Shown here: positions 30,939-39,328 of the stretch, in pieces | How the letters are laid out: each line of letters starts with the position of its first letter | Numbering within the stretch: position 1 is the first letter of the stretch | DNA from: an uncultured Peptoniphilus sp. | GTDB taxonomy: Bacteria; Bacillota; Clostridia; Tissierellales; Peptoniphilaceae | Length of the DNA stretch: 42,987 nt | Direction of reading: 5' to 3' | Assembly (NCBI RefSeq): GCF_943913915.1 | Contig: NZ_CALUAA010000012.1 | Location: 1-42,987 of the forward strand | Translations under genes and position numbers: made by a program | Notes under the pieces: model-generated | What the model saw: the letters and a program-made list of their open reading frames with translations, nothing else | The model's database searches: none | What the model was told of the DNA's origin: nothing

Positions 30939-31229
30939 ATGATTCTGTTTACACTTGAACTCTTCTCTTCTAAGAAGGGAATGGGTAGTTCTAAAAACGG
31001 TCGCGACTCCGAATCTAAACGTCTCGGCGTCAAGAAGGGTGACGGCCAACATGTACTTGCCGGCAATATCCTCGTACGTCAAAGAGGCACCAAGATTCAT
31101 CCTGGGGTAAACGTAGGTATCGGTAGCGACGACACTCTCTTTGCTAAAGCCGATGGACGCGTTTCCTTTGAAAATCGCGGCAGAAATAAAAAAGTTGTGA
31201 ATGTAGTTCCATTTGAAGAATTAGCATAA
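30939..31229 (+). CDS. rpmA: 50S ribosomal protein L27, with cleavable N-terminal extension
   Basis: Ribosomal protein L27 of 96 residues; its N-terminus reaches the peptidyl transferase centre. The mature part begins SSKKGMGSSKNGRDS and carries KRLGVKKGDGQ. The first nine residues, MILFTLELF, are the Firmicutes extension that Prp removes after the phenylalanine. Cleavage is needed for assembly in organisms with this arrangement. AGGAGG precedes the start. The last gene of its operon, followed by a terminator. Confidence 0.97.
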   Translation: MILFTLELFSSKKGMGSSKNGRDSESKRLGVKKGDGQHVLAGNILVRQRGTKIHPGVNVGIGSDDTLFAKADGRVSFENRGRNKKVVNVVPFEELA

Positions 31230-31242
31230 TATACATGATTTA

Positions 31243-31273
31243 AAACCGCAGAGGAATCTGCGGTTTCTTTTTT
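31243..31273 (+). terminator. Terminator of the rplU-prp-rpmA operon
   Basis: AAACCGCAG (31243-31251) pairs with CTGCGGTTT (31258-31266) and is followed by a T-rich tract. Confidence 0.88.
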
Positions 31274-31327
31274 CTTTAAGAATCTTAAATTTTAAATAAA
31301 TGTTAGACAGAGCTTTTCTTTGAATCA

Positions 31328-31354
31328 TTGTCTAAAATGGCTCTGTGATATAAT
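31328..31354 (+). promoter_or_regulatory. Promoter of obgE and downstream genes
   Basis: TATAAT at 31349-31354 is preceded by the extended TGA element. TTGTCT at 31328-31333 could serve as -35 with a short 15-base spacer. Confidence 0.55.
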
Positions 31355-31376
31355 ATGAAACCAATGGGGGTGGAAA

Positions 31377-32648
31377 ATGTTTGTCGATATTTGCAATATT
31401 ACGGTAGAAGCGGGCAAAGGCGGCGATGGAGCCGTTGCTTGGCGCCGTGAAAAATACGTACCGGCAGGCGGTCCCGCCGGTGGCGACGGAGGACGAGGCG
31501 GAAGCGTCGTTCTGGAAGCCGACAGCGGCATGAGGACCTTAATGGACTTTCGCTACAAACGCATCTACAAAGCCGAAAACGGAGAAAATGGCAGAAATAA
31601 AAAACAATTCGGCGCCGATGCCGAAGACATTATCTTAAAGGTGCCGGTGGGCACCCTCGTAAGAGATGCTGCAAGCGAAAAAGTTATCGTGGATATGAAG
31701 CATCCCGGTGAACGCTTCGTCATTGCACAAGGTGGTGGCGGCGGAAAGGGAAACGCCCGATATACGACAAGTACCCGCCAGGCCCCGACCTTTGCTCAGC
31801 TGGGTTTTAAGGGTCAGCGGCGGGAAATCACCTTGGAGCTCAAGCTTCTTGCCGATGTAGGCCTTGTTGGCTTTCCCAATGTAGGGAAATCCACCTTGCT
31901 TTCGGTTATATCAAGTGCTCAGCCCAAAATCGCAAACTATCAGTTTACAACCTTGACACCGAATTTAGGTGTCGTTTACCTGGGTCCCGGAGAAAGCTTT
32001 ATTTGTGCCGATATTCCGGGCTTAATTGAAGGAGCATCGGAAGGTGTCGGTCTAGGCCACGACTTCCTTCGTCATGTGGAACGTACCAGCGTTTTGATCC
32101 ATGTCTTGGACGGCAGCGGCGATTTTTATCGCAATCCCATTGACGACTTTGATAAGATCAATCAGGAACTTAAGGATTATAATGAAGCCTTAGGCGAAAA
32201 GCCTCAAGTTGTTTTCATTAATAAGATGGATATTCCCGATGCCAGCGATCGGGAGCCTGAGATTCGAAAAGAACTGGAATCAAGAGGTTATACCGTCTTT
32301 TCGGGATCCGCCGCTACAACGAAGGATATTAAACCTTTGCTTTACAAGGTTTACGATATTTTGCAGACGGTGGAACCGGATTACGAAAGTTTCGATTACG
32401 AATATTATGTAGAAGAAAAAGACACGTCACCCGGTATTTCCGTTCGAAAAGAAGAAGGGCGCTACATTGTAGACGGTCCTTATATCGAACGCCTTTTGGG
32501 TTCGACTTTCTTCGACGATCGGGATTCTCTTCGTTATTTCCAAGAGAATTTACGTAAAAACGGCGTTATCGACAATTTGAAAGAGCTCGGCATACAAGAA
32601 GGCGAGTCGGTCTTTATCGACGATTACGAATTTGAATTTTTTGAATAG
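31377..32648 (+). CDS. obgE: GTPase Obg
   Basis: Essential GTPase of large-subunit maturation and stress response, 423 residues. The glycine-rich Obg fold (1-160) shows AGKGGDGAVAWRREK and the GGGGGKGNARY segment. The G domain carries GFPNVGKST from residue 165, ADIPGLIEGA and NKMD. The C-terminal OCT domain (about 345-423), which is variable among bacteria, is present and ends in acidic residues. GGGGGTGG upstream serves as ribosome site. It heads the obgE-yhbY-nadD-yqeK block common in Firmicutes. Confidence 0.97.
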   Translation: MFVDICNITVEAGKGGDGAVAWRREKYVPAGGPAGGDGGRGGSVVLEADSGMRTLMDFRYKRIYKAENGENGRNKKQFGADAEDIILKVPVGTLVRDAASEKVIVDMKHPGERFVIAQGGGGGKGNARYTTSTRQAPTFAQLGFKGQRREITLELKLLADVGLVGFPNVGKSTLLSVISSAQPKIANYQFTTLTPNLGVVYLGPGESFICADIPGLIEGASEGVGLGHDFLRHVERTSVLIHVLDGSGDFYRNPIDDFDKINQELKDYNEALGEKPQVVFINKMDIPDASDREPEIRKELESRGYTVFSGSAATTKDIKPLLYKVYDILQTVEPDYESFDYEYYVEEKDTSPGISVRKEEGRYIVDGPYIERLLGSTFFDDRDSLRYFQENLRKNGVIDNLKELGIQEGESVFIDDYEFEFFE

Positions 32649-32655
32649 GAGTCAT

Positions 32656-32946
32656 ATGATTACGGGAAAACAACGTGCAGAATTAAAGAAGCTCTCCCAC
32701 GGCATGCGTCCTTTGCTTCAAGTAGGTAAAAACGGTATTACTCCGGCATTAATCAAGCAAGTCGACGCACTTCTTGAAGATCATGAATTGGTAAAGATTA
32801 CCCTTTTACAAAATACAGCCGTGTCTTTGGAAGAGGCAGGAAGAGAACTTACAGAAGCTCTCGGAGCGGAATTTGTACAGGCTATCGGATCGAAGCTTAC
32901 GATCTACAGGCCGTCGAAAGAAAATCCGAAGATTATCTTGGAGTAA
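32656..32946 (+). CDS. yhbY: YhbY-type CRM-domain RNA-binding protein
   Basis: A 96-residue protein made of a single CRM RNA-binding domain, associated with pre-50S ribosomal particles. It starts MITGKQRAELKKLSHGMRPL and has the LQVGKNGITPALIKQ signature. The ATG at 32656 follows AGGAG; the frame is open further upstream but that part lies inside obgE. Its position behind obgE fits a role in ribosome assembly. Confidence 0.93.
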   Translation: MITGKQRAELKKLSHGMRPLLQVGKNGITPALIKQVDALLEDHELVKITLLQNTAVSLEEAGRELTEALGAEFVQAIGSKLTIYRPSKENPKIILE

Positions 32947-32949
32947 ATT

Positions 32950-33558
32950 ATGAAAATAGGCATTATGGGCGGGTCCTTCAATCCGATCCACATGGGCCAT
33001 TTAATGATGTGTGAGTATATGCGTTCGGAACTCGGTCTTCACAAAGTTCTCTTTATTCCTACAGGCAATGCGCCCCACAAGAGGAATTATTCAGTGGGGG
33101 CTGAGGATCGGCTGACCATGGTGGAAATCGCCGTGGCCGATCATCCTTATTTTGATGTCTCTGATCTGGAAGTTATGGAAACAAAGACGACGTATTCCGT
33201 GGATACCCTGAGAAAATTGAAAAAGCAATATCCGGAAGCGGAATTCTATTTTTTCTTAGGCTCCGATATTTTACAGGATCTTAAAACATGGAAGCTCTTT
33301 AGAGAATTGGCAAAGCTAACTCGATTTGCCGTGGCAGTGCGTCCGGGTTCCGAACTGGAAACCGGAGAATCCATTCGCAGGGAAATTCACCTGTTAAAGG
33401 AAGAATATGGTGCGAACATCGTGTTAATTGACACGCCACTTCTGGAAATCTCTTCCACAAGCCTTAGAAATCGTATTCGGCAGGGGAAGTCTGTAAAATA
33501 TTTTCTACCGGACCACGTTATGTCCTATATTCAAAAGAAGGGGTTTTATCAATATTGA
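32950..33558 (+). CDS. nadD: Nicotinate-nucleotide adenylyltransferase
   Basis: Transfers AMP from ATP to nicotinate mononucleotide in NAD synthesis. The 202-residue protein starts with the nucleotidyltransferase motif GGSFNPIHMGHL (HxGH) and ends with the ISSTSLRNRI motif. Length is normal. It begins three bases after yhbY, and yqeK overlaps its stop. Confidence 0.96.
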   Translation: MKIGIMGGSFNPIHMGHLMMCEYMRSELGLHKVLFIPTGNAPHKRNYSVGAEDRLTMVEIAVADHPYFDVSDLEVMETKTTYSVDTLRKLKKQYPEAEFYFFLGSDILQDLKTWKLFRELAKLTRFAVAVRPGSELETGESIRREIHLLKEEYGANIVLIDTPLLEISSTSLRNRIRQGKSVKYFLPDHVMSYIQKKGFYQY

Positions 33559-34112
33559 AAGCAATTGATTGGAATACGATCGCTTCGCGTGTCGGCGATA
33601 AACGTTATAAACATATCATGCGGGTCGTTGAAACGGCGTGTCACCTTGCCGAGCGCCACGGCGTCGATATAGAAAAAGCGGAAACTGCCGCTATGTTTCA
33701 CGATATCTGCAAGTATCGAGACGACGAGCTCTTATGGCAGGAGGCGAAGCGTTTAAATATTCAAAATCTTGAAGATTTTAAAGCTTTTCCCCAAGTTCTC
33801 CATGCCTTTGTGGCGGCGGAATCGGCGAAAATCGACTATGGGATCGAAGATGAAGAAATTCTTGATGCCATACGCTACCATACGACGGGTATCGGCTCCA
33901 TGAGTCCTGTGGCGGAAGTTGTTTTTCTCGCCGATTATCTGGAGCCCATGCGTAATTTTGACGGAGTTGACGATCTGAGACAGGCGGCCGAGGAGAGTTT
34001 AGAAAAAGGCATGAGGGAATCCATCGTTCAAAATATCGCCTATTTGATTCGCTCGAGAAAGACCATCTGTCCCGACTCCATTCGGTGTTATAACCACTAT
34101 ATCGGGAGATAA
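33555..34112 (+). CDS. yqeK: YqeK-type HD-domain hydrolase (diadenosine tetraphosphatase)
   Basis: HD-domain phosphohydrolase of 185 residues that splits Ap4A symmetrically into two ADP in Gram-positive bacteria. The metal ligands are visible in HIMRVVETACHLA, MFHDICKY (the HD pair), HAFVAAE and RYHTTG. It begins with TTG overlapping the nadD stop (TTGA), a weak start that suggests coupling to nadD translation; nadD-yqeK pairing is the rule in Firmicutes. Confidence 0.92.
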   Translation: MKAIDWNTIASRVGDKRYKHIMRVVETACHLAERHGVDIEKAETAAMFHDICKYRDDELLWQEAKRLNIQNLEDFKAFPQVLHAFVAAESAKIDYGIEDEEILDAIRYHTTGIGSMSPVAEVVFLADYLEPMRNFDGVDDLRQAAEESLEKGMRESIVQNIAYLIRSRKTICPDSIRCYNHYIGR

Positions 34113-34117
34113 TAATC

Positions 34118-35005
34118 ATGAAGAGTTTTTTCCGAGGTTTTTTTACCACGATTCTAATCGTCGTCATCGGCTTTTTTGCCGTCAATGCCTATTTGAACTT
34201 AGGCGATGATTCGGATACCAAAAATGCTATCCGTGATTTAAAAAACAGTAATGAAAAATTTCAGGTGCTTTTAATCGGCGTCGACAGTTTAAATAATCGC
34301 CGTTCAGACAATACTCGAAGTGATGTTATGATGCTGCTCGATGTGGACGGTGACAAGAAACGGGTTTCGCTGATATCCATTCCGAGAGACAGTCGAGTCG
34401 ACATTTCGGGACATGGCAAGACAAAGATCAATCACGCCTACGCCTACGGCAAGGCAGACCTTGCACTGGAAACGATGAACAAAACATTAGGCCTTAATGT
34501 GCCTTACTATATCGTCGTAGACTACGAGTTTGTAAAAGAAGTAGTGGATATCGTCGGAGGCATCGAGGTGAATGTCCCCATGGACATGGATTATGAAGAT
34601 CCTACAGCCGACCCTCCTCTTTCCATTCACTTAAAACAAGGTCTGCAAACTTTAAACGGCGATGAGGCGATGCAGTTTTTGAGGTTCAGAAAAGGTTATA
34701 AAAATGCGGACTTGGATCGTGTCAAAGCTCAACAGGCTTTTATGAGTGCCTTTTTGGGAAAATTGAAAAGTACGTCCGGCATTCTGCATGGGCCCCAGCT
34801 CCTCGTAAGCTATATGGACAACACGACGAGCAATATGCCTCTGTCGAAGGTGTCGAGAATGGGATTAACTACACTTTCTGTAAAAAGAGATCACTTTGAG
34901 TCCTCGACTCTTCCCGGGACACCTGTGATGATCGACCATATTTCTTATTACAAACTGGACTCTGATGCAACCGAAGCACTATTAAAGAAGATGAATATAA
35001 AATAG
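34118..35005 (+). CDS. LytR-CpsA-Psr (LCP) family cell-wall ligase
   Basis: A 295-residue membrane-anchored LCP protein, expected to transfer lipid-linked anionic polymers onto peptidoglycan outside the membrane. Residues 6-27 form the single membrane helix. The catalytic domain shows NTRSDVMMLLDVD, SIPRDSRV, the KINHAYAYG segment and the FLRFRKGYKNADLDR motif with the arginines that bind the diphosphate. The ribosome site GGAG lies just before the start, five bases after yqeK. LCP genes commonly occur between yqeK and rsfS in clostridia. Confidence 0.94.
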   Translation: MKSFFRGFFTTILIVVIGFFAVNAYLNLGDDSDTKNAIRDLKNSNEKFQVLLIGVDSLNNRRSDNTRSDVMMLLDVDGDKKRVSLISIPRDSRVDISGHGKTKINHAYAYGKADLALETMNKTLGLNVPYYIVVDYEFVKEVVDIVGGIEVNVPMDMDYEDPTADPPLSIHLKQGLQTLNGDEAMQFLRFRKGYKNADLDRVKAQQAFMSAFLGKLKSTSGILHGPQLLVSYMDNTTSNMPLSKVSRMGLTTLSVKRDHFESSTLPGTPVMIDHISYYKLDSDATEALLKKMNIK

Positions 35006-35040
35006 TTGAATTAGGGTATGATTACCATAAGGAGGCGCAT

Positions 35041-35391
35041 ATGGAACAACAATCGACAGAAAAAATGTTGGAAATTATTACGGAAAGTGCCGATCATCGG
35101 GGAGGAGCCGATATTCAAGTTTTGGATATTCGCGAAAATACTCAAATTGCCGACTATTTCGTTATTGTAAGCGGCAATTCGACGCCCCAGCTGAACGCTA
35201 TCGCCGAAGAAATCGAAGATAATATGGCGAAAGAAGGTTTTGAAACCTATCACAACGAAGGAAACGGACAATCCCGTTGGATTATTCTGGATTATGCCGA
35301 TATTATAGTGCACATTTTCCACCGCGATATGCGAGAATTTTATAATTTAGAGAGATTATGGGGAGACGAAGAAAAGAAGGAGGAAGCATAA
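35041..35391 (+). CDS. rsfS: Ribosomal silencing factor RsfS
   Basis: A 116-residue protein that binds ribosomal protein L14 and blocks subunit joining when nutrients are short. The family signature is seen in IADYFVIVSGNSTPQLNAIA, and the end of the domain in GNGQSRWIILDYADIIVHIF. AAGGAGG lies six bases upstream. The ridA gene begins two bases after its stop. Confidence 0.95.
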   Translation: MEQQSTEKMLEIITESADHRGGADIQVLDIRENTQIADYFVIVSGNSTPQLNAIAEEIEDNMAKEGFETYHNEGNGQSRWIILDYADIIVHIFHRDMREFYNLERLWGDEEKKEEA

Positions 35392-35392
35392 G

Positions 35393-35767
35393 ATGAAAGT
35401 TATTTCTACAGATAAAGCACCGGCAGCAGTAGGTCCTTATTCTCAGGCTGTTGTCGATGGTGACGTGGTCTATGCCTCAGGTCAGATCCCTGTGGATCCG
35501 GCGACAGGAGAAATGAAAAGCGATGTCCCTGAAGCGGCAAGGCAAAGTCTTACAAATTTAAAGAATCTCTTAGAAGCGGCAGGTTCCGATCTCGAAAATG
35601 TAATAAAGGTTATGATCTTTATTACGGATATGAGCAAGTTTGGCGAGCTGAACGAAGTTTATGCTGAATTTTTCTCAAACCATCGTCCGGCTCGCAGCTG
35701 TGTAGAGGTTTCCGCCCTCCCGAAAGGTGCCGTTCTTGAAATAGAAGCTATTGCTCGAGTAAATTAA
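35393..35767 (+). CDS. ridA: RidA family enamine/imine deaminase
   Basis: A 124-residue trimeric enzyme that hydrolyses reactive enamines and imines formed by PLP enzymes to ketoacids. Motifs are APAAVGPYSQAVV, VYASGQIPVDP, the substrate-binding arginine in HRPARSCVEV, and GAVLEIEAIA at the end. The length is normal. It is preceded by AGGAGG within the rsfS end. Confidence 0.95.
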   Translation: MKVISTDKAPAAVGPYSQAVVDGDVVYASGQIPVDPATGEMKSDVPEAARQSLTNLKNLLEAAGSDLENVIKVMIFITDMSKFGELNEVYAEFFSNHRPARSCVEVSALPKGAVLEIEAIARVN

Positions 35768-35777
35768 CGGATCGCCT

Positions 35778-36377
35778 ATGGGGTTTACGAATCGTGAAAA
35801 AAAGCTGATCCTCCTATTTGTCGTCGTTCTGATCGCCACTGTAACCTTCATGTATAAGCGAACCCCGGAACCGTCGAAGGAGCAAGTTCTAAGCCTTTAC
35901 GGAGATGTGGAAGAGGAACGGAACCCGGAGTCTCCTCCTACGGAGGAAGAAGCGATCGGTTCGACGATTTATGTGGATATAGGAGGAGCAGTACATAAGC
36001 CGGGGCTCTATACATTGGATAAAGGCGCTCGAGTAAAAGACGGTATTACGGCAGCAGGCGGCGCCCTTCCCGATGCGGATATGTCCGGGGTGAACCTGGC
36101 GAAGAAATTAAATGATGAGGAAAAGCTCTATATCCCTAAGCAAGGAGAAATGCCTTCGCCTCAAATATCGAGTGAATCTACATCTTCCGGTGTTGTAAGT
36201 ATTCAAAACGGCTCAAAAGAAGAGCTGATGACCCTGCCCGGAGTAGGGGAAAAGACAGCGGAAAAAATTATGGAATATCGCAGTGAACATCCCTTCACGA
36301 AAATAGAAGATTTAAAAGAAGTTCCCGGCATTGGCGACAAGAGTTATGAAAGTTTAAAAAATAATATTCAACTATAA
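35778..36377 (+). CDS. comEA: ComEA-type DNA-binding protein
   Basis: A 199-residue protein with one N-terminal membrane helix (about 8-25), an SLBB domain (about 55-115, YVDIGGAVHKPGLYTL), and a C-terminal double helix-hairpin-helix (LMTLPGVGEKTAEKIMEYR, then EVPGIGDKSYESLKNNIQL). ComEA binds double-stranded DNA at the outer membrane face during natural transformation. comEC and other uptake genes are not in the window, so competence cannot be inferred from this gene alone. A terminator follows directly. Confidence 0.92.
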   Translation: MGFTNREKKLILLFVVVLIATVTFMYKRTPEPSKEQVLSLYGDVEEERNPESPPTEEEAIGSTIYVDIGGAVHKPGLYTLDKGARVKDGITAAGGALPDADMSGVNLAKKLNDEEKLYIPKQGEMPSPQISSESTSSGVVSIQNGSKEELMTLPGVGEKTAEKIMEYRSEHPFTKIEDLKEVPGIGDKSYESLKNNIQL

Positions 36378-36402
36378 AACTGACCCCCAAGGTCAGTTTT
36401 TT
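36376..36402 (+). terminator. Terminator behind comEA
   Basis: AAAACTGACC (36376-36385) pairs with GGTCAGTTTT (36391-36400) around a five-base loop and runs into T residues. It overlaps the comEA stop codon. Confidence 0.85.
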
Positions 36403-36421
36403 ACTAGAATTTGGAGATAAA

Positions 36422-38287
36422 ATGAGTCCTATCGAATTAAGAGAAAAACTAAAGACCTTGCCTGATGATCCCGGCGTCTATTTAATGAAGAATCAATTGG
36501 ATCAAATTATCTACGTAGGAAAGGCGAAGAATTTAAAAAAACGGGTGCGCCAGTATTTCGGCTCTTACGGTAAGAGTGGGAAGAAAGTGGCTAGCATGGT
36601 CTCCCACATCAGTGATTTTGAATATATTATTGTAGGAAATGAGCTGGAATCTCTCATACTCGAGTCCAATCTCATCAAAGAATACTTGCCGAAGTATAAT
36701 ATTTTGCTCAGGGACGATAAACAATATCCCTACATAAAAATTACCAACGAACCTTTCCCTAGGGTAATGAAGACCCGTCGTATCATTAAAGACGGCAGCC
36801 GCTACTACGGTCCGTTTCCCGATGTTTTGGCTGTGAATGCCACCATCGATATTTTCCACGAGCATTTTCCCCTGCGCAACTGTAAGTTAGATCTCACAAA
36901 GCCCAATCCTGTCGTAAGACCCTGTTTAAACTATCATATTCATCGATGCGCCGGCCCTTGTATCGGTGCCATCAGCGAGTCGGAATACGAAAAATATATA
37001 GATGAAATCGAAGTTTTCTTAGACGGAAAGTCCGCTCCTTTTGTGAAGGAGCTTGAGGAAAAAATGAAAGCTTCGTCAAAGAATTTAAATTTTGAACAGG
37101 CTGCAGTCTACCGGGATCAATTAGATGCTTTGAATACGCTTCTTGAAAAACAAAGGATTACAGCGGCGGGAAGCGATGAAGAATACGATGTAATCGGCAT
37201 GGCAGGTGACGAGCGTGATGTATGCATTCAGATTTTTTTCTTCAGACAAGGTAAAAATATGGGCAGGGAACATTTCTTTATCGAAAATACCTATGGCGAA
37301 TCATCGAAAGAAATTATGCAGGCTTTTATCACTCAGTTTTATCACGGCACCGCCTATATACCGAATAAACTTTACATTAACGAAATTCTCGATGAGAAGG
37401 AGCTGGTAGAGGCTATGCTCGGTGAAAAGAGAGGATCGAAAGTTCAGGTTATTGTGCCGAAGATCGGCGAGAAGAAGAAAATCATGGGAATGGTACGACG
37501 AAATGCCATTGACATGCTGACGAAACATTCCGATCAAATGCGTAAACAGATGGAGAAAAGAGAAAGCGCCGTTACAGCCCTAGCAAAGGCTCTTCATATG
37601 GAAAAAGTTCCCGGACGAATTGAAGCGTACGATATTTCAAATATCTCCGGAGTGGAGTCCGTAGGATCTATGGTGGTCTTTGAAGATGGCGTTCCCAAAA
37701 AAACCGACTATCGTCGCTTTCGTATAAAGGAAGTGGAAGGACCTGACGACTACGCCTCTTTAAGAGAAGTGTTGTCGCGCCGATTTAAACGGGGCCTGAA
37801 AGAGCAAGCGGGGATCGGTGAACGCAAGGGGTTTGCAAGTTTTCCCGATCTGATCCTAATGGATGGGGGGAAGGGCCAGGTAACCCAGGCCCTTGTAATC
37901 TTGGAAAAACTGGGGATTTCCATTCCCGTTGCAGGTCTTGTCAAAGACGATGAGCATAAGACCCGTGGAATCTACTTTAATAAAGAGGAAATCAATGTAG
38001 CGAAAAATTCAGCGATTTACCGATTGGTGTATCAAATTCAGGAAGAGGCCCACCGCTTTGCCATTACCTACCACAGAAGCTTGCGCTCCAAAGCCGGTTT
38101 TCGATCGGAGCTCGACGGGATTAAGAACATCGGGCCTAAGCGAAAAAAAGAATTAATGCGTGCTTTTAAATCTTTAAGTAAAATAAAGGAAGCGGATGTA
38201 GAAACGCTGGCGGAAGTGGAGAGCATGAATTATAAGGCGGCTCAGGCGATATACGATCATTTTCATGGAGGCGGCAATGAGCAATAA
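36422..38287 (+). CDS. uvrC: Excinuclease ABC subunit C
   Basis: Nucleotide excision repair nuclease of 621 residues that cuts both sides of a lesion. The N-terminal GIY-YIG domain shows PGVYLMKNQLDQIIYVGKAKN, a UVR motif lies near 210-225 (NFEQAAVYRDQ), the RNase H-like domain carries EAYDISNISG and LILMDGGKGQ, and helix-hairpin-helix motifs end the protein (IKNIGPKRKKELM). GGAG upstream is the ribosome site. hprK overlaps the end by 11 bases. Confidence 0.97.
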   Translation: MSPIELREKLKTLPDDPGVYLMKNQLDQIIYVGKAKNLKKRVRQYFGSYGKSGKKVASMVSHISDFEYIIVGNELESLILESNLIKEYLPKYNILLRDDKQYPYIKITNEPFPRVMKTRRIIKDGSRYYGPFPDVLAVNATIDIFHEHFPLRNCKLDLTKPNPVVRPCLNYHIHRCAGPCIGAISESEYEKYIDEIEVFLDGKSAPFVKELEEKMKASSKNLNFEQAAVYRDQLDALNTLLEKQRITAAGSDEEYDVIGMAGDERDVCIQIFFFRQGKNMGREHFFIENTYGESSKEIMQAFITQFYHGTAYIPNKLYINEILDEKELVEAMLGEKRGSKVQVIVPKIGEKKKIMGMVRRNAIDMLTKHSDQMRKQMEKRESAVTALAKALHMEKVPGRIEAYDISNISGVESVGSMVVFEDGVPKKTDYRRFRIKEVEGPDDYASLREVLSRRFKRGLKEQAGIGERKGFASFPDLILMDGGKGQVTQALVILEKLGISIPVAGLVKDDEHKTRGIYFNKEEINVAKNSAIYRLVYQIQEEAHRFAITYHRSLRSKAGFRSELDGIKNIGPKRKKELMRAFKSLSKIKEADVETLAEVESMNYKAAQAIYDHFHGGGNEQ

Positions 38288-39212
38288 GCGGTTCACGGTA
38301 AAAGAATTAATCGAAGATAATGAGTTTGAGGTAATTTACGAGGCGAAAGACGTCGGCGAAACCTATTTGTACACCACAGAATTTAACCGCCCGGGTCTCC
38401 AGCTATGTGGGTTTTATACGCAATTTGTGTCCAATCGAATACAAATCATCGGCGGAGCGGAGTGGCATTATTTAAAAGCATTGGATCCGGAGGTAAGGCG
38501 CGCTCGCTTAAAGGCGCTTTTTGATCATAAAATTCCCCTTTTAATTGTCACGAGAGATCAGGAGATTTTCCCCGAGATGATTGCCTTTGCAAGGCAAAAC
38601 AACTGCACGATACTACGAACAAAAGACGGCACATCCAGAGCGGTTAATAAGCTTATTACTTATATGGAAAGAGCACTTGCCCCGACACTAAGACGCCACG
38701 GCATCTTACTCGATATCTTCGGCGTCGGCGTTCTGATGCTCGGAGAAAGCGGTATCGGAAAATCCGAAACGGCCTTGGACCTTATTGTAAACGGTCATAA
38801 ACTTATTGCCGATGACTCCGTCCTCATTAAAAAATTGGATGAACGTTTAATAGGAACCTCGCCTAAAATTACCCGTCACTTTATGGAAATTAGAGGAATC
38901 GGAATCATCGATGTGGAGAGACTCTTCGGCATCGGAAGCATTATGGAAGAAAAGGAGATCGAACTTGTAATCGAGCTGAACCAGTGGGATGACTTTGCAG
39001 ATTATAATCGCTTAGGGATTGACGATGAACACGTCTCTATATTAGATATATCGTTACCTAAGATCGAAATTCCCATGCGCACCGGAAGAAATACGGCGGT
39101 AATTGTGGAGATCGCCACACGTAATTACAAGCAAAAAGAGCTTGGGTATAATGCGGCTCTTGCACTGAATCAGCGGGTTTTGAACTCCATAGAAAACAGA
39201 AAACGGCTGTGA
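38277..39212 (+). CDS. hprK: HPr kinase/phosphorylase
   Basis: Bifunctional regulator of 311 residues that phosphorylates or dephosphorylates Ser46 of HPr and so governs carbon catabolite control in Firmicutes. The P-loop GESGIGKS spans residues 156-163, followed by DLIVNGHKLIADD, and the family signature EIRGIGIIDV is present. The ATG at 38277 is preferred over 38265 because GGAGG lies six bases upstream. No HPr or PTS gene is in the window. Overlap with uvrC indicates a shared transcript; uvrC-hprK adjacency is common in clostridia. Confidence 0.95.
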   Translation: MSNKRFTVKELIEDNEFEVIYEAKDVGETYLYTTEFNRPGLQLCGFYTQFVSNRIQIIGGAEWHYLKALDPEVRRARLKALFDHKIPLLIVTRDQEIFPEMIAFARQNNCTILRTKDGTSRAVNKLITYMERALAPTLRRHGILLDIFGVGVLMLGESGIGKSETALDLIVNGHKLIADDSVLIKKLDERLIGTSPKITRHFMEIRGIGIIDVERLFGIGSIMEEKEIELVIELNQWDDFADYNRLGIDDEHVSILDISLPKIEIPMRTGRNTAVIVEIATRNYKQKELGYNAALALNQRVLNSIENRKRL

Positions 39213-39262
39213 AATCGTTTTATTATTATCAACTCATAATATTGAATACTTTCAGCTAGCCC

Positions 39263-39290
39263 TTGCAATCAAATTGATGACTGATATAAT
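39263..39290 (+). promoter_or_regulatory. Strong promoter of the pyruvate:ferredoxin oxidoreductase gene
   Basis: TTGCAA at 39263-39268, a 16-base spacer, and a perfect TATAAT at 39285-39290 with the extended TGA element. The transcript would have a short leader with AGGAGG before the start codon. Confidence 0.75.
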
Positions 39291-39328
39291 TTAACTATAG
39301 GAAATTGTTGTTTATTTAGGAGGTTGAA

